64,000 bases of DNA from Rhizobium sp. R635 (GCF_002211285.1 NZ_LOKX01000005.1:1-64000), one strand, 5' to 3'; positions 25,765 to 33,998 are shown, numbered from the stretch's first letter. The notes: generated from the letters alone by a model not told the origin. A program made the numbers and translations.

Positions 25765-26650
25765 TATCGCTCTCTCGATCCCAGAGGCTCGCGCAGCGCG
25801 GCCGCGCTCCGCCGCAAGGGTTCTGCGCACCATCCAGACGATCTCTATCTTCATCATCGCCCTGGTGATCGTCTCCCCATTGCTGCTCCTCGTCGTGGCG
25901 AGCCTCAAGGACGACCGGTTCCAGATCCTCGCCGACATGGGCAGCTTCCGGGCCTTCTGGGTTTCGAACCCGACGCTCTCCAACTATGCGGAGGTCGGCC
26001 ACCTCTCGGGCGAACTCGCCTTCGGCCGTTACCTCATCAACTCGCTGCTCATCCTGGTCACGACTGTCTGCTCCGGCCTGATCGTCAATTCGATGGCCGG
26101 CTTCGTCCTGGCCTGGGGCTCGCTCCGGGGCCGGGCGGTCATCCTGTCGGTGGTGATCGCGCTCTATGTGATCCCGCAGGAAAGCATCATCATGCCCCTC
26201 GTGATCATGGTTTCCAGGGCGGGAATGTCCGACACCTTCGCGGTGCAGATCGTGCCCTGGGTCGCGAGCCCTCTCTATATCTTCCTGTTCTACCAGTTCT
26301 TCACGCAGCTGCCGAAGGAACTGCTGGAAGCCGCCGAGATGGACGGCGCCTCCTTCTTCCGGGCCTATCGCTCCATTTTCCTGCCGCTCAGCCTGCCCGC
26401 GCTTGCCACCGTCTCGATCCTGATGGGCATCGAGACCTGGAACCAGTATCTCTGGCCGATCCTGGTCACGCAGACGGATTATGCCCGGCCGATCGCCGTC
26501 GCCATCGCGACCTTCTTCGGGCAGGACAGCATCTATTGGGATCGCGCGATGGCCGCCTCCGTTTTGATGATGATCCCGATCCTGGGGCTCTACCTCGCAT
26601 TCCAGCGCTGGTTCGTGAGTTCCTTTATCGGCTCTGCCGTGAAAGGTTGA
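25757..26650 (+). CDS. Sugar ABC transporter permease (MalG type)
   Basis: A 297-residue inner-membrane permease of the MalG/ThuG type. The EAA loop is PKELLEAAEMDGASFFRAYR, and WNQYLWPILVTQT follows, as usual in this class. The start overlaps the preceding permease. No ATPase gene lies in this locus; the family commonly shares an MsmK/UgpC-type ATPase, and one such protein is encoded at 61771 in another operon, although any genomic copy could serve. Confidence 0.85.
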   Translation: MSDIALSIPEARAARPRSAARVLRTIQTISIFIIALVIVSPLLLLVVASLKDDRFQILADMGSFRAFWVSNPTLSNYAEVGHLSGELAFGRYLINSLLILVTTVCSGLIVNSMAGFVLAWGSLRGRAVILSVVIALYVIPQESIIMPLVIMVSRAGMSDTFAVQIVPWVASPLYIFLFYQFFTQLPKELLEAAEMDGASFFRAYRSIFLPLSLPALATVSILMGIETWNQYLWPILVTQTDYARPIAVAIATFFGQDSIYWDRAMAASVLMMIPILGLYLAFQRWFVSSFIGSAVKG

Positions 26651-26654
26651 ATTG

Positions 26655-28367
26655 ATGACAAGCCAAGCGATGTCTCCGTCCGATGAAGGCGGGCTGGAGA
26701 CGATCAGCGCCGTCCTGCCGGCGGGAACCACGGTCCATGCCTGGATCAAGGCCCTGCATGGCGGCGCGCCGGGAAGGCTGACCGCATATGTCGATGGTGA
26801 TCCGGCCGGTGCTGTCGAAACGTCAAATCCCGATGAATTCGAGTTCCGGGTACTGACGCTGGAAAGCGGCGGAGAAGCCGCCTTCTCCTACGACCCCATG
26901 ACGGCAGACGTCTCGGTTCTCTATGCCTTCCGGCAATCCCGCGTTCTCGATGAGGGCATCCGGCTGCTGCATGTCAGGCCTTCCAATGCCGCGCCCGAGA
27001 CTGCCGGCAGCTATCATTTCCGCCCGCCTTTCGGCTGGATGAACGATCCCAACGGGTTCGGAAGGTTCGGCGGCAGGGCGCACCTGTTCTACCAGCACTA
27101 TCCCCATAGTCTTCGGTGGAACAACATGCATTGGGGGCATACGGTCTCGGACGATTATCTCCGCTGGACCCATCTTCCGATCTTTCTTCCGCCTTCGGAC
27201 GAGATCGCCGCGCGGGCCGATGGGCGCGGCGGCGCGTTTTCCGGCTCGGCGATCCCCCTCGATGGCGCCGGCATTCGCATCTTTTTCACCGAGCATATGA
27301 AGGACCGGGAACCGGAGGAACAGGTTCAGTTCACGGCCACCAGCCGCGACCTCGTCAACGTCGAACCCGCAAGCCTGATCCTGCCCGCGCGACCCGCGGG
27401 CCTCGGCCTGACGACAGACTTCCGCGATCCCTATGTCTTCTTAGGCCCGGACGGAAAATGGATGATGCTGCTCGGCACGCGGGACCGCGACGGCGGCGTC
27501 ATCCTGCTTTACGAAACGGACGATCCGGCTGCGGCGGCGGGATGGACCTTCCTCGGCATGCTCCATCGCGAGAACCGCTTCGGCATGACGGCGGCGGAGT
27601 GCCCCTGCCTGGTGCCTCTCGACGGTCCCGCAAACGATCCGTCAACCCGCTGGGCCCTGATCTTCGGTCTTCTCACCAGCCGCGACCCGGCAACCGGCCG
27701 GCGCAACATGACGCTTGCGACCGTCGGGCGCTTCGATGGCCGCAGCTTCTCTGTAGAATTCGAACAGGAGCTGGATTTCGGCACCGACGCCTACGCCTTT
27801 CAGGCCTTCGTCGATGATAGCGGCCCGGTCGGCATCGCATGGCTCGCGAATTGGACCGATGTCTCCAAGGAGATCGACATGGCCACGGCGATGACGCTGC
27901 CGCGCCTGATGGCATTGCACGAGGGGGCGCTGATCACGCCGCCGATCGCCGGCGTGGAAAGCCTGCGGCAGCGCCGGCTGGATGCCGATGGCCTTCTGGA
28001 CGGCCGGGCCGTCGATCTCGCCAACGGCGCCGTCGAAATCCTGCTCACCCTCAAGGAGCCGGGCAAGGCGTTCCGCCTGCCGTTCCAACATCCGGAGGCG
28101 ACGGTCGAGGTCTTGTTGAACGACGAGGGCCTGAGCATTCCCTTTTCGGTGGCGAATGCCAAGGTGTCGCCGCGCTACATCGCCGCCGGAGCGCGCCCGT
28201 CGACCATCCGGATATTCCTCGATGCAGGCTCGATCGAGGTCTTCGCCGACGATGGCCGCTGGACCGGGACCAAGCGGCTGCCCGGCTTCAGCGGCGTAAG
28301 CGCGGTGCGTCTCATCGCACCCGAGGGGAATGTGCTTTCCGCCGAAATCTGGCAACTCGGTCTTTGA
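26655..28367 (+). CDS. Glycoside hydrolase family 32 beta-fructosidase
   Basis: A 570-residue GH32 enzyme without a signal peptide, so cytoplasmic. The catalytic nucleophile is in WMNDPNG (residues 128-134), the stabiliser in FRDPY (about 257-259), and the acid/base in AECPCL (about 315). About 115 residues precede the five-bladed propeller, probably a small beta domain; a C-terminal beta-sandwich closes the protein (GSIEVFADDGRWTGTKR). It should cleave sucrose, levan- or inulin-type oligosaccharides after import by the ABC system just upstream (4-base gap). I took the ATG at 26655; a TTG precedes it. Confidence 0.9.
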   Translation: MTSQAMSPSDEGGLETISAVLPAGTTVHAWIKALHGGAPGRLTAYVDGDPAGAVETSNPDEFEFRVLTLESGGEAAFSYDPMTADVSVLYAFRQSRVLDEGIRLLHVRPSNAAPETAGSYHFRPPFGWMNDPNGFGRFGGRAHLFYQHYPHSLRWNNMHWGHTVSDDYLRWTHLPIFLPPSDEIAARADGRGGAFSGSAIPLDGAGIRIFFTEHMKDREPEEQVQFTATSRDLVNVEPASLILPARPAGLGLTTDFRDPYVFLGPDGKWMMLLGTRDRDGGVILLYETDDPAAAAGWTFLGMLHRENRFGMTAAECPCLVPLDGPANDPSTRWALIFGLLTSRDPATGRRNMTLATVGRFDGRSFSVEFEQELDFGTDAYAFQAFVDDSGPVGIAWLANWTDVSKEIDMATAMTLPRLMALHEGALITPPIAGVESLRQRRLDADGLLDGRAVDLANGAVEILLTLKEPGKAFRLPFQHPEATVEVLLNDEGLSIPFSVANAKVSPRYIAAGARPSTIRIFLDAGSIEVFADDGRWTGTKRLPGFSGVSAVRLIAPEGNVLSAEIWQLGL

Positions 28368-28488
28368 TCTGCCCGGGAGCCCGCTCCGCGGCATCTTCCG
28401 ATCGATGAAAGCGGCGCATTTGTCCGGAACCGTACAGCAACGAATAGAGCGGCTGGAACTTTCCTTCTCATCCGAGGAGAGAAAAATC

Positions 28489-29013
28489 ATGTCCTTGTCT
28501 TCAGTACGCCCTGCGACGCACAGCAAAAAACCCTCCGCAATCGAGTCCGAGATCGTCGACCTGACGCCTGCCCTGCGCGCCTTTGCCCGAAGGTTCCTGC
28601 GCAACAATGATGACATCGACGATCTCGTGCAGGAGACCTTGCTGAAGGCATTGAACTCGCTTCATCTCTATCATCCCGGCACCTCCCTCAAATCATGGCT
28701 CTTCACTATCCTGCGCAACAGCTTCTGCAGCAATTACCGCCGCCAGAAGCGAGAGCCGACCGGTATCGACACGGCGATGGAACAGATCGCCACCGCGCCG
28801 ACACAGGAATGGGCGCTGAGAGAACGCGAGCTGCAGCGGGCGCTGAAGCTTCTTTCCGAGGACCGGCGCCGGGCGCTCACGCTGGTTGCCGCCGGCACGA
28901 GTTACGAGGAGGCCGCCAAAATATGCGGCTGCCGGATCGGCACGCTGAAAAGCCGCGTCAACCGCGCCCGCGAATCCCTGCAGACGCTGCTCGGAAACCA
29001 ACTCATCGATTGA
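28489..29013 (+). CDS. EcfG-like ECF sigma factor
   Basis: A 174-residue ECF sigma factor. Region 2 is PALRAFARRFLRNNDDIDDL then VQETLLKALNSL, region 2.4 has LFTILRNSFCSNYRRQKRE, and region 4 has SYEEAAKICGCRIGTLKSRV. These match the EcfG (ECF15) group, the alphaproteobacterial general-stress sigma factor. There is no adjacent anti-sigma NepR or PhyR, so it is probably a second, orphan EcfG paralogue. GAGGAGAG precedes the start at 28489. Several nearby genes carry GGAAC-N18/19-TT promoters of the type such factors recognise. Confidence 0.85.
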   Translation: MSLSSVRPATHSKKPSAIESEIVDLTPALRAFARRFLRNNDDIDDLVQETLLKALNSLHLYHPGTSLKSWLFTILRNSFCSNYRRQKREPTGIDTAMEQIATAPTQEWALRERELQRALKLLSEDRRRALTLVAAGTSYEEAAKICGCRIGTLKSRVNRARESLQTLLGNQLID

Positions 29014-29091
29014 TTCCGCCACCCTTGCTGAAACAGTTCCCGGCATTGTCAGCCCACCTCGGCAAGTTGATCGGGGATTGGACGATCATGC

Positions 29092-29262
29092 TCACATCCG
29101 GATCATGAAACCGTAGACGAGGATCGCGACATAAAGCAGGAAGGCAACGGCAGAAACCGTTACGATCAGGGTGACGGCGATCTGCAGGCCGTTGAGACGG
29201 CTGCGCCGCTGTCCAGCGCTTAAGTGGTTCGCCGATACCGAACTGTCTTTGCGCTGTTCCAT
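29092..29262 (-). CDS. Small single-pass membrane protein
   Basis: A 56-residue protein (MEQRKDSSVS at the start, FMIRM at the end) with one long hydrophobic helix at about residues 29-52 (LQIAVTLIVTVSAVAFLLYV) after a basic, polar N-terminus. Its ATG overlaps the stop of the upstream small gene by one base (TGATG), so the two are translationally coupled. Function is unknown. The pairing, and the stress-type promoter ahead of the first gene, suggest a stress-induced membrane micro-operon. Confidence 0.65.
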   Translation of the reverse strand: MEQRKDSSVSANHLSAGQRRSRLNGLQIAVTLIVTVSAVAFLLYVAILVYGFMIRM

Positions 29263-29414
29263 CAGGGGTTCGCTTCCCTCGACAAGGGCGCGGATCGATC
29301 GCCTCCCGTACCCGAACTCGACGAAATCGCGGCGCCGAGCGCGATCACAAGCCCGACCGCCACGATGGCTCCGATATAAATCATGAAGGCGCGACGTTCT
29401 GCTGCCTGAGTCAT
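29262..29414 (-). CDS. Small single-pass membrane protein
   Basis: A 50-residue protein starting MTQAAERRAF with one hydrophobic helix (about residues 11-30, IYIGAIVAVGLVIALGAAIS) and a polar, serine/arginine-containing tail. GGAGGCAAGG lies just ahead of the ATG. It is the first gene of a two-gene unit; its stop overlaps the next start. A GGAAC-N18-TT promoter candidate is at 29440-29464. I do not recognise the family. Confidence 0.65.
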   Translation of the reverse strand: MTQAAERRAFMIYIGAIVAVGLVIALGAAISSSSGTGGDRSAPLSREANP

Positions 29415-29439
29415 CCTTGCCTCCTTCTTTCGGGCACCG

Positions 29440-29464
29440 AACCAGGCGACAGGCGGAATGTTCC
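29440..29464 (-). promoter_or_regulatory. EcfG/RpoE2-type stress promoter candidate
   Basis: On the minus strand GGAAC (29464-29460) is followed after 18 bases by TT (29441-29440). It lies 26 bases ahead of the first small membrane protein gene and behind the Crp/Fnr gene. Confidence 0.55.
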
Positions 29465-29478
29465 AGGCGGACCGTGCA

Positions 29479-30264
29479 TCAGAGGGCCGTGCGTCCTTTC
29501 GGAGACACAAAGGACGCTCCAGCACTTTCGATCCTCACATCGCGCCTGGATTTCCTCAGAGGACCGATCAGCCGCTCATATTCCTCCTCCGCTTTGCCAT
29601 AAGCGTCGGAAGCGAATTCCTCCAGCCCGGCGCGATTCCTGACGATCACCATGCCACGGAGGGAGCGGATGAAATGCTTGCCTTCGAGCACGTGCAGCGA
29701 CGTCGTGACGCTTGGGCGCCGCACGGCGAGCATCAGGGCGATGAACTCGTGCGTCAAAGCAAGCCTGTCGCCATCGATCCTGTCGTGGCACATCAGGATC
29801 CAGCGGGCGAGCCTCTCATTGATCTCGTGGACCGCATTGGAAAGCGCGGTGAAACCGGCCTGGGTCGCGAGCACGTGAACGCATCTGTTCAGCAGGCCGG
29901 CAAAGGCCGGCTGTGTTCTCATCAGATCCGACAGCGCGGCCTGAGGCAGCCGGTAAGCGAAACCCGGCACCTGGACGGTGACTTCGGAGATGCTAATCCC
30001 AGCATCGATCGCCGCGGCGGTCGGCGCAAAACCATCGCGGCCGAACAATCCCGCCTCGACGCGATTGCCCTCCGGCGAGACGTTGATGACCGAGCCTATC
30101 CCCGAACACGGAAAATAGACATGCTCGATCGGCGCATCGGCATGGACGATCATGAAACCACGCGGGATGGCGCAGGGTTCGAGACGGCGAACGACGGCCT
30201 CGTACACTTCCTCCGGCAAGAGCGCCAGCAGGCGATTTTCCCTGGGCTGCGTCGTATCTGCCAA
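29479..30264 (-). CDS. Crp/Fnr-family transcriptional regulator
   Basis: A 261-residue regulator with a cNMP-binding-like beta-roll at about residues 15-130 (FPCSGIGSVINVSPEGNRVE) and a C-terminal winged helix (about 160-225). The recognition region is ALTHEFIALMLAVRRPSVTTSL. It lacks the cysteines of FNR and the cAMP-contacting RxT pair of CRP, so its ligand is unknown. It is one of four related Crp/Fnr genes within 7 kb. It is divergent from the copy at 30534. A GGAAC-N18-TT candidate lies upstream. Confidence 0.85.
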   Translation of the reverse strand: MADTTQPRENRLLALLPEEVYEAVVRRLEPCAIPRGFMIVHADAPIEHVYFPCSGIGSVINVSPEGNRVEAGLFGRDGFAPTAAAIDAGISISEVTVQVPGFAYRLPQAALSDLMRTQPAFAGLLNRCVHVLATQAGFTALSNAVHEINERLARWILMCHDRIDGDRLALTHEFIALMLAVRRPSVTTSLHVLEGKHFIRSLRGMVIVRNRAGLEEFASDAYGKAEEEYERLIGPLRKSRRDVRIESAGASFVSPKGRTAL

Positions 30265-30299
30265 TATACGCCCTCCGCGGGTTGGGGTTCGCTATAGCG

Positions 30300-30324
30300 A
30301 ACTTCCGGAACTGCTTTTGGTTCC
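30300..30324 (-). promoter_or_regulatory. EcfG/RpoE2-type stress promoter candidate
   Basis: On the minus strand GGAAC (30324-30320) is followed after 18 bases by TT (30301-30300), about 36 bases ahead of the Crp/Fnr start at 30264. Confidence 0.45.
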
Positions 30325-30455
30325 CTCTATAGGCCGCAGGCAGGGGCGCTGTTTTCCGTAGCGCATCGCTTTGCCGAGAGGACGCACGACGCTCTGAGAG
30401 CGCTAGCGCTAGCGGCCATTGGCGGGTATGGTCCGCGCCCGCCGGTCTGTACGCT

Positions 30456-30478
30456 ATTGCACAATGTATTGCTCAATG
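30456..30478. promoter_or_regulatory. Tandem ATTG-NN-CAAT operator candidates
   Basis: ATTGCACAATG (30456-30466) and ATTGCTCAATG (30468-30478) are two copies of a small palindrome with 12-base spacing, about one helical turn apart, ahead of the Crp/Fnr gene at 30534. The same intergenic region has the perfect palindrome CGCTAGCGCTAGCG at 30401-30414. Regulator binding is inferred. Confidence 0.45.
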
Positions 30479-30533
30479 ATTCTAGATGGTTAGGTTCGCC
30501 CGCAGCGAGGATCGCATCATCCTTGATGCGCGG

Positions 30534-31259
30534 ATGGACATGGATAATCAGGAATTGAACTTTCGGAATGAACTTTTGCGCGCCATGGGGCCGCAGGAGC
30601 GGGAACTTCTGCTGCCGCATCTGGAGCCCGTCGATCTCGAGGTGCCATTGATCCTTGAAATGGAGAACAGCCCGGTCGGCGACGTCTATGTTCTCGAATC
30701 AGGGCTTGCCTCGATCGTGGCGAGATTTCCGGGCGGGCGCGATATCGAAGTGGGCATCGTCGGCCGCGAGGGCATGACGGGTGCCGCGGTCATCCTGGGC
30801 GGCAATCAGTCCGCAAACCGGACGTTCATGCAGGTCTCCGGCCATGGCTTCAAATTGCCGGCGGCGGTGCTTTCCGCCGCCATGGAGGAAAGCCGCCCCT
30901 TACGCAGCCTGCTTCTCGCCTATGTCCAGGCGCTGCTCGCGCAGACGACGTCGACGGTTCTCGCCAACGGTCACGCTAAGCTCGAGGAGCGGCTGGCGCG
31001 ATGGCTGCTGATGGTCCATGACCGAACCGACGGCGCGACCATCTGGCTGACCCATGAGTTTCTCGCCGTGATGCTCGGCGTGCGCCGCGCCGGCGTCACG
31101 GTCGCGCTGCATCTGCTCGAAGGCAAGGGCCTGATTCGCTCCACGCGGCGGCAGATCGTCATCCTCAACAGGCGGGGATTGATCGAAGAGGCGCATGGAT
31201 CTTATGGAGCGGCCGAGGAGGAATACCGGCGGCTGATCGGCAAGGATCTCGCGCGCTGA
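30534..31259 (+). CDS. Crp/Fnr-family transcriptional regulator
   Basis: A 241-residue Crp/Fnr protein. The sensor beta-roll covers about residues 15-135 (YVLESGLASIVARFPGGRDI, VGIVGREGMTGAAV), and the winged helix has WLTHEFLAVMLGVRRAGVTV with a conserved LHLLEGKGLIRS. It is close to the paralogues at 29479, 33258 and 35798. The start could be 30486, 30534 or 30540; the shorter ones fit the family better. It is divergent from the 29479 copy, with a tandem palindrome between them. Confidence 0.85.
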   Translation: MDMDNQELNFRNELLRAMGPQERELLLPHLEPVDLEVPLILEMENSPVGDVYVLESGLASIVARFPGGRDIEVGIVGREGMTGAAVILGGNQSANRTFMQVSGHGFKLPAAVLSAAMEESRPLRSLLLAYVQALLAQTTSTVLANGHAKLEERLARWLLMVHDRTDGATIWLTHEFLAVMLGVRRAGVTVALHLLEGKGLIRSTRRQIVILNRRGLIEEAHGSYGAAEEEYRRLIGKDLAR

Positions 31260-31284
31260 GAGCTGACATCGTTCATCCGATGGT

Positions 31285-31560
31285 TTAGCGGCGGGCCGCT
31301 TCGCTCGGCGACTGAACGCTATCGGCCGCAACCGGAGAAGACACCTTTTGCGTCAATGCCATAAGGCCGAGAGACAGTAGCTTGTCTTCCTCCGTCACCC
31401 CCTGGCGATAGAGCCTGATCAGCACCGCCGCGATCTCCTGCATCGCAGATGAGCACTTCGGCTTGCCGGCCTCACGGCAGATTACGTCCAAAACGGCCTG
31501 GAGACGGAGGAGATCGGCCGAGTCGAGCGTAGTCAGATGAATGGACTGAGAATCGAGCAT
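31285..31560 (-). CDS. Small helical protein, family shared with 32319-32612
   Basis: A 91-residue soluble protein starting MLDSQSIHLT. The pattern LQAVLDVICREAGKPKCSSA followed by AAVLIRLYRQGVTEEDKLL closely parallels LTAVLRAWCQEKSCGIASPQ and ARELVSWFECGIRDKHRL in the gene at 32319, so the two are paralogues. Both are small, helical and near sensory genes; I know this type only as rhizobial small proteins of unknown function near stress regulators. GGGAAGACGCC precedes the ATG. Confidence 0.6.
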   Translation of the reverse strand: MLDSQSIHLTTLDSADLLRLQAVLDVICREAGKPKCSSAMQEIAAVLIRLYRQGVTEEDKLLSLGLMALTQKVSSPVAADSVQSPSEAARR

Positions 31561-31660
31561 GGCGTCTTCCCTGGCCCAGGGTTTTTCATCATGCTCTGAA
31601 TATGGGGCTTGATTGAGGTCAAAACAGCATCGGCGAGCCAACTGTACGAAAGCGAACATC

Positions 31661-32032
31661 TCAGTGATAATATGATGGGTCCCGCCCGAACAAGGCAGCG
31701 ATCATCGCCTCGATATCGGAAGGGCGCCCGCTGAGGACGAAACCGCCGGGGGGCGTTTCGTGCCGCTCGTCATGGGCAAAGACGAAAGGGATTCGCCGCG
31801 TCTCCAGCCATTCGTTCAACCAGAGCATCGCCTCGTCCGATATCGTCACGTCGATGATCACCGCATCGAACATAAGGCCCTTGCTCAGGCACTCCATCGC
31901 GCAGGAAACGACGATCGGGCCCGCAAGCAGCGCTTGACGCGCGACAAATGCGGCCCTGGCATCCTTCGACAGAAAGCCGGCCCCACCGATGATGAGGATC
32001 GTCTTGCCGGCCAGCGGGCTGAGCGATTTCAT
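31661..32032 (-). CDS. Degenerate receiver-like protein
   Basis: A 123-residue response-regulator-like fold. TILIIGGAGFL stands where the acidic pair should be, so the metal-binding aspartates are missing, while an aspartate in AVIIDVTISD (D61) sits at the phospho-acceptor position and the late conserved lysine is absent (GGFVLSGRP). It therefore probably works as a protein-interaction module, not a normal phospho-receiver. It lies between the small paralogues and near the PAS kinase, in the regulatory island. Confidence 0.65.
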   Translation of the reverse strand: MKSLSPLAGKTILIIGGAGFLSKDARAAFVARQALLAGPIVVSCAMECLSKGLMFDAVIIDVTISDEAMLWLNEWLETRRIPFVFAHDERHETPPGGFVLSGRPSDIEAMIAALFGRDPSYYH

Positions 32033-32318
32033 ACGAACGATTTCATGGCGGACGCCTGTGATAATTCCGATTTCACGATGATCATGCTGTTTAACGGCGG
32101 TTCAAACATCGGGCGGTCAGCACCTTCACCGTGCCTACCATATTCATGCCTGTCACGCGATGTTCATTGCGTGGTGACTGCCGAACCCGATGCAGCCGCC
32201 GTGGTTCCCCTCGGTGCCTGGGATCGAGCAGCCTGACCTGATCCGTACGCTTCCGCACCAGCGGTTGAAATCGAAGACCCGAAGTTTAGGATCGCCTGAT
32301 ATAAAGGGAGGAGGGCCG

Positions 32319-32612
32319 ATGATCCATCATTCGGGAATCACTAAACCGGGACTGCAACCCGATGACGTGGCGATGCTGACGGCGGTCCTTCGGGCATGGT
32401 GCCAGGAAAAATCATGCGGGATCGCCAGTCCGCAGGCGCAGCACGTCGCCAGGGAACTCGTATCCTGGTTCGAATGCGGCATTCGCGACAAACACAGGCT
32501 CACCGGCCTGATGCGGCACATGCATCTGGATCTGAAAACCCTGCCGGCCGCGGCGAATGCGCCGCCTTTGCCGGCCCCGCAGGCGAAAGCCGTGGCGTGC
32601 CACCATGGATAG
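32319..32612 (+). CDS. Small helical protein, paralogue of 31285-31560
   Basis: A 97-residue protein starting MIHHSGITKP, preceded by GGGAGGAGGG. It shares with the protein at 31285 the helical pattern around LTAVLRAWCQ and ARELVSWFECGIRDKHRLTG, and ends in an Ala/Pro tail. It contains several cysteines and histidines but no clear metal site. Function is unknown. Its last bases overlap the start of the next gene at 32605. Confidence 0.6.
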   Translation: MIHHSGITKPGLQPDDVAMLTAVLRAWCQEKSCGIASPQAQHVARELVSWFECGIRDKHRLTGLMRHMHLDLKTLPAAANAPPLPAPQAKAVACHHG

Positions 32613-32904
32613 GAGCCCGCACGGCGCTCCCGTGACGTCCGCCTGCTCCGGCCTCGGTTTCGCGGATCGGCAGATCGTCCTGCGGCAGATCGTCGACGAT
32701 CTCCGCAATCTCCGCGAAGGCGTCCCGGACGACGCCTTCGATCAATATCAGGCCCTTGATCGTCTCCTTCCCATGATCAGCGCTTCGATCATACCGATAT
32801 CGAGGGCGGACGACGAATATTGGGAAAATATTCTTATGGAACTTCTGGATCTTCGCGCCGCTATGATACGTCTTCGAACCGGCGCCGCCGAAACCTCCCA
32901 TTGA
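32605..32904 (+). CDS. Small hypothetical protein
   Basis: A 99-residue, probably soluble helical protein (MDRSPHGAPV at the start). It overlaps the preceding gene by 8 bases, which supports translational coupling. The segment DRQIVLRQIVDDLRNLREGV and the acidic helix YWENILMELLDLRAAMIRLR suggest a small coiled, regulatory-type protein. I do not recognise the family. The start could be earlier (32557), but that would run far into the upstream gene. Confidence 0.5.
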   Translation: MDRSPHGAPVTSACSGLGFADRQIVLRQIVDDLRNLREGVPDDAFDQYQALDRLLPMISASIIPISRADDEYWENILMELLDLRAAMIRLRTGAAETSH

Positions 32905-32931
32905 TGGACACGCCTGGCCGCGACGGCGGCG

Positions 32932-32957
32932 GGAACAACGATGATATTGTTGCTGTT
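32932..32957 (+). promoter_or_regulatory. EcfG/RpoE2-type stress promoter candidate
   Basis: GGAAC (32932-32936) is followed after 19 bases by TT (32956-32957), about 78 bases ahead of the DUF6894 gene. Confidence 0.45.
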
Positions 32958-33034
32958 TTGAAGGAGTAGAGGTTCTTTTTCCGAGGAACAGAACCACGAG
33001 TTATGGCATTCATTCTGCAAGGCTGAGGCGCCTG

Positions 33035-33274
33035 ATGCCAAGGTTTTATTTCAACGTCGTTTCAAATGCCGGCATGGTCATCGATCTCGAAGGTTCGGAC
33101 CTGGCGACGATCGAGGACGCCAGGCGGGAAGCCGTGCAGGATGCGAGAGCGCTGATGAGCCAGGCGGTGCTTTCGGGAAGAGATATCTCGGCGAGAAAGA
33201 TCCACATCTGCGACGAGCGGGGAACCGTCCTCCTGATCGTGGCCTTCACCGATACGATCAGGCGCGCCGACTGA
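33035..33274 (+). CDS. DUF6894-like small protein
   Basis: A 79-residue protein. MPRFYFNVVSNAGMVIDLEG followed by a helix with EDARREAVQDARALM and a closing strand is the pattern of the DUF6894 family, small proteins common in rhizobia. No enzymatic residues are evident. The 3' end overlaps the converging Crp/Fnr gene by 17 bases. A GGAAC-N19-TT promoter candidate lies upstream, so it is probably stress-induced. Confidence 0.7.
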   Translation: MPRFYFNVVSNAGMVIDLEGSDLATIEDARREAVQDARALMSQAVLSGRDISARKIHICDERGTVLLIVAFTDTIRRAD

Positions 33275-33998
33275 TCAGGCGCCGGACCTTGAGGCCGATC
33301 AGGCGCTCGTATTCCCGCTCCGGAATGCCGTAGCTGCCGGCGGCGATCTCTTCCAGCCGCCCCCTGTCGAGAATCCGGACATTGGCCCGCGTCGATTTGA
33401 TCACGCGCAGCCCTTCGATGACGTGCAGCTCGTTGGTGACGCCCGAGCGGCGCACGCCGAGCATCAGCGCCAGAAATTCATGCGTCAGCGGCAGGTCGTT
33501 GCCATCGAGCCGGTCATGGCACATCAACAGCCAGCGGGCGAGCCGCTCATGCATGTTGTAGCGCCCGTTGGCGAGCGCCGAATGGGCAAGCTGTATGTCG
33601 CAGCAATGCACATAATTGAGGAACAGATCGTTGACGGCCGGAAATTCCACCAGCATCCGCTTGAACGTCCGGACGGGAACCTGAAAGCCTGTTCCCGAGA
33701 CCTGCATGAAGGTCCGGTTGGGCGTCTTGTCCGTCTTCAGGACGACGTGCGATCCCGCCATGCCTTCGAACCCGATATGCCCGACCTCGACGGCTTCGTC
33801 TTCTGCATTCGCCGCCACCATCGATGCCAGGCCACTCTCGATGAAACAGACATGTTCATTCGGCTCGTCGGCTTCGACGAGCACATGTTTGACCGGCAGC
33901 GGGATGAGCTCGGCATCAGCGATGATCATGTCGAAGGCATCGGCAGGAAGGGCCTTCAACAGCAGGTTACGAATATCGCGCTGACGCGGTGCGACCAT
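33258..33998 (-). CDS. Crp/Fnr-family transcriptional regulator
   Basis: A 246-residue Crp/Fnr protein, third of four paralogues in this island. The sensor roll has CFIESGLASMVAANAEDEAV and VGHIGFEGMAGSHVVLKTDK; the winged helix has PLTHEFLALMLGVRRSGVTN and LHVIEGLRVIKS. I prefer the start at 33998 (MVAPRQRD), which has AGGAGACGG just upstream; an earlier ATG at 34094 adds a poorly ordered segment. The end overlaps the DUF6894 gene. Confidence 0.8.
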   Translation of the reverse strand: MVAPRQRDIRNLLLKALPADAFDMIIADAELIPLPVKHVLVEADEPNEHVCFIESGLASMVAANAEDEAVEVGHIGFEGMAGSHVVLKTDKTPNRTFMQVSGTGFQVPVRTFKRMLVEFPAVNDLFLNYVHCCDIQLAHSALANGRYNMHERLARWLLMCHDRLDGNDLPLTHEFLALMLGVRRSGVTNELHVIEGLRVIKSTRANVRILDRGRLEEIAAGSYGIPEREYERLIGLKVRRLISRRA

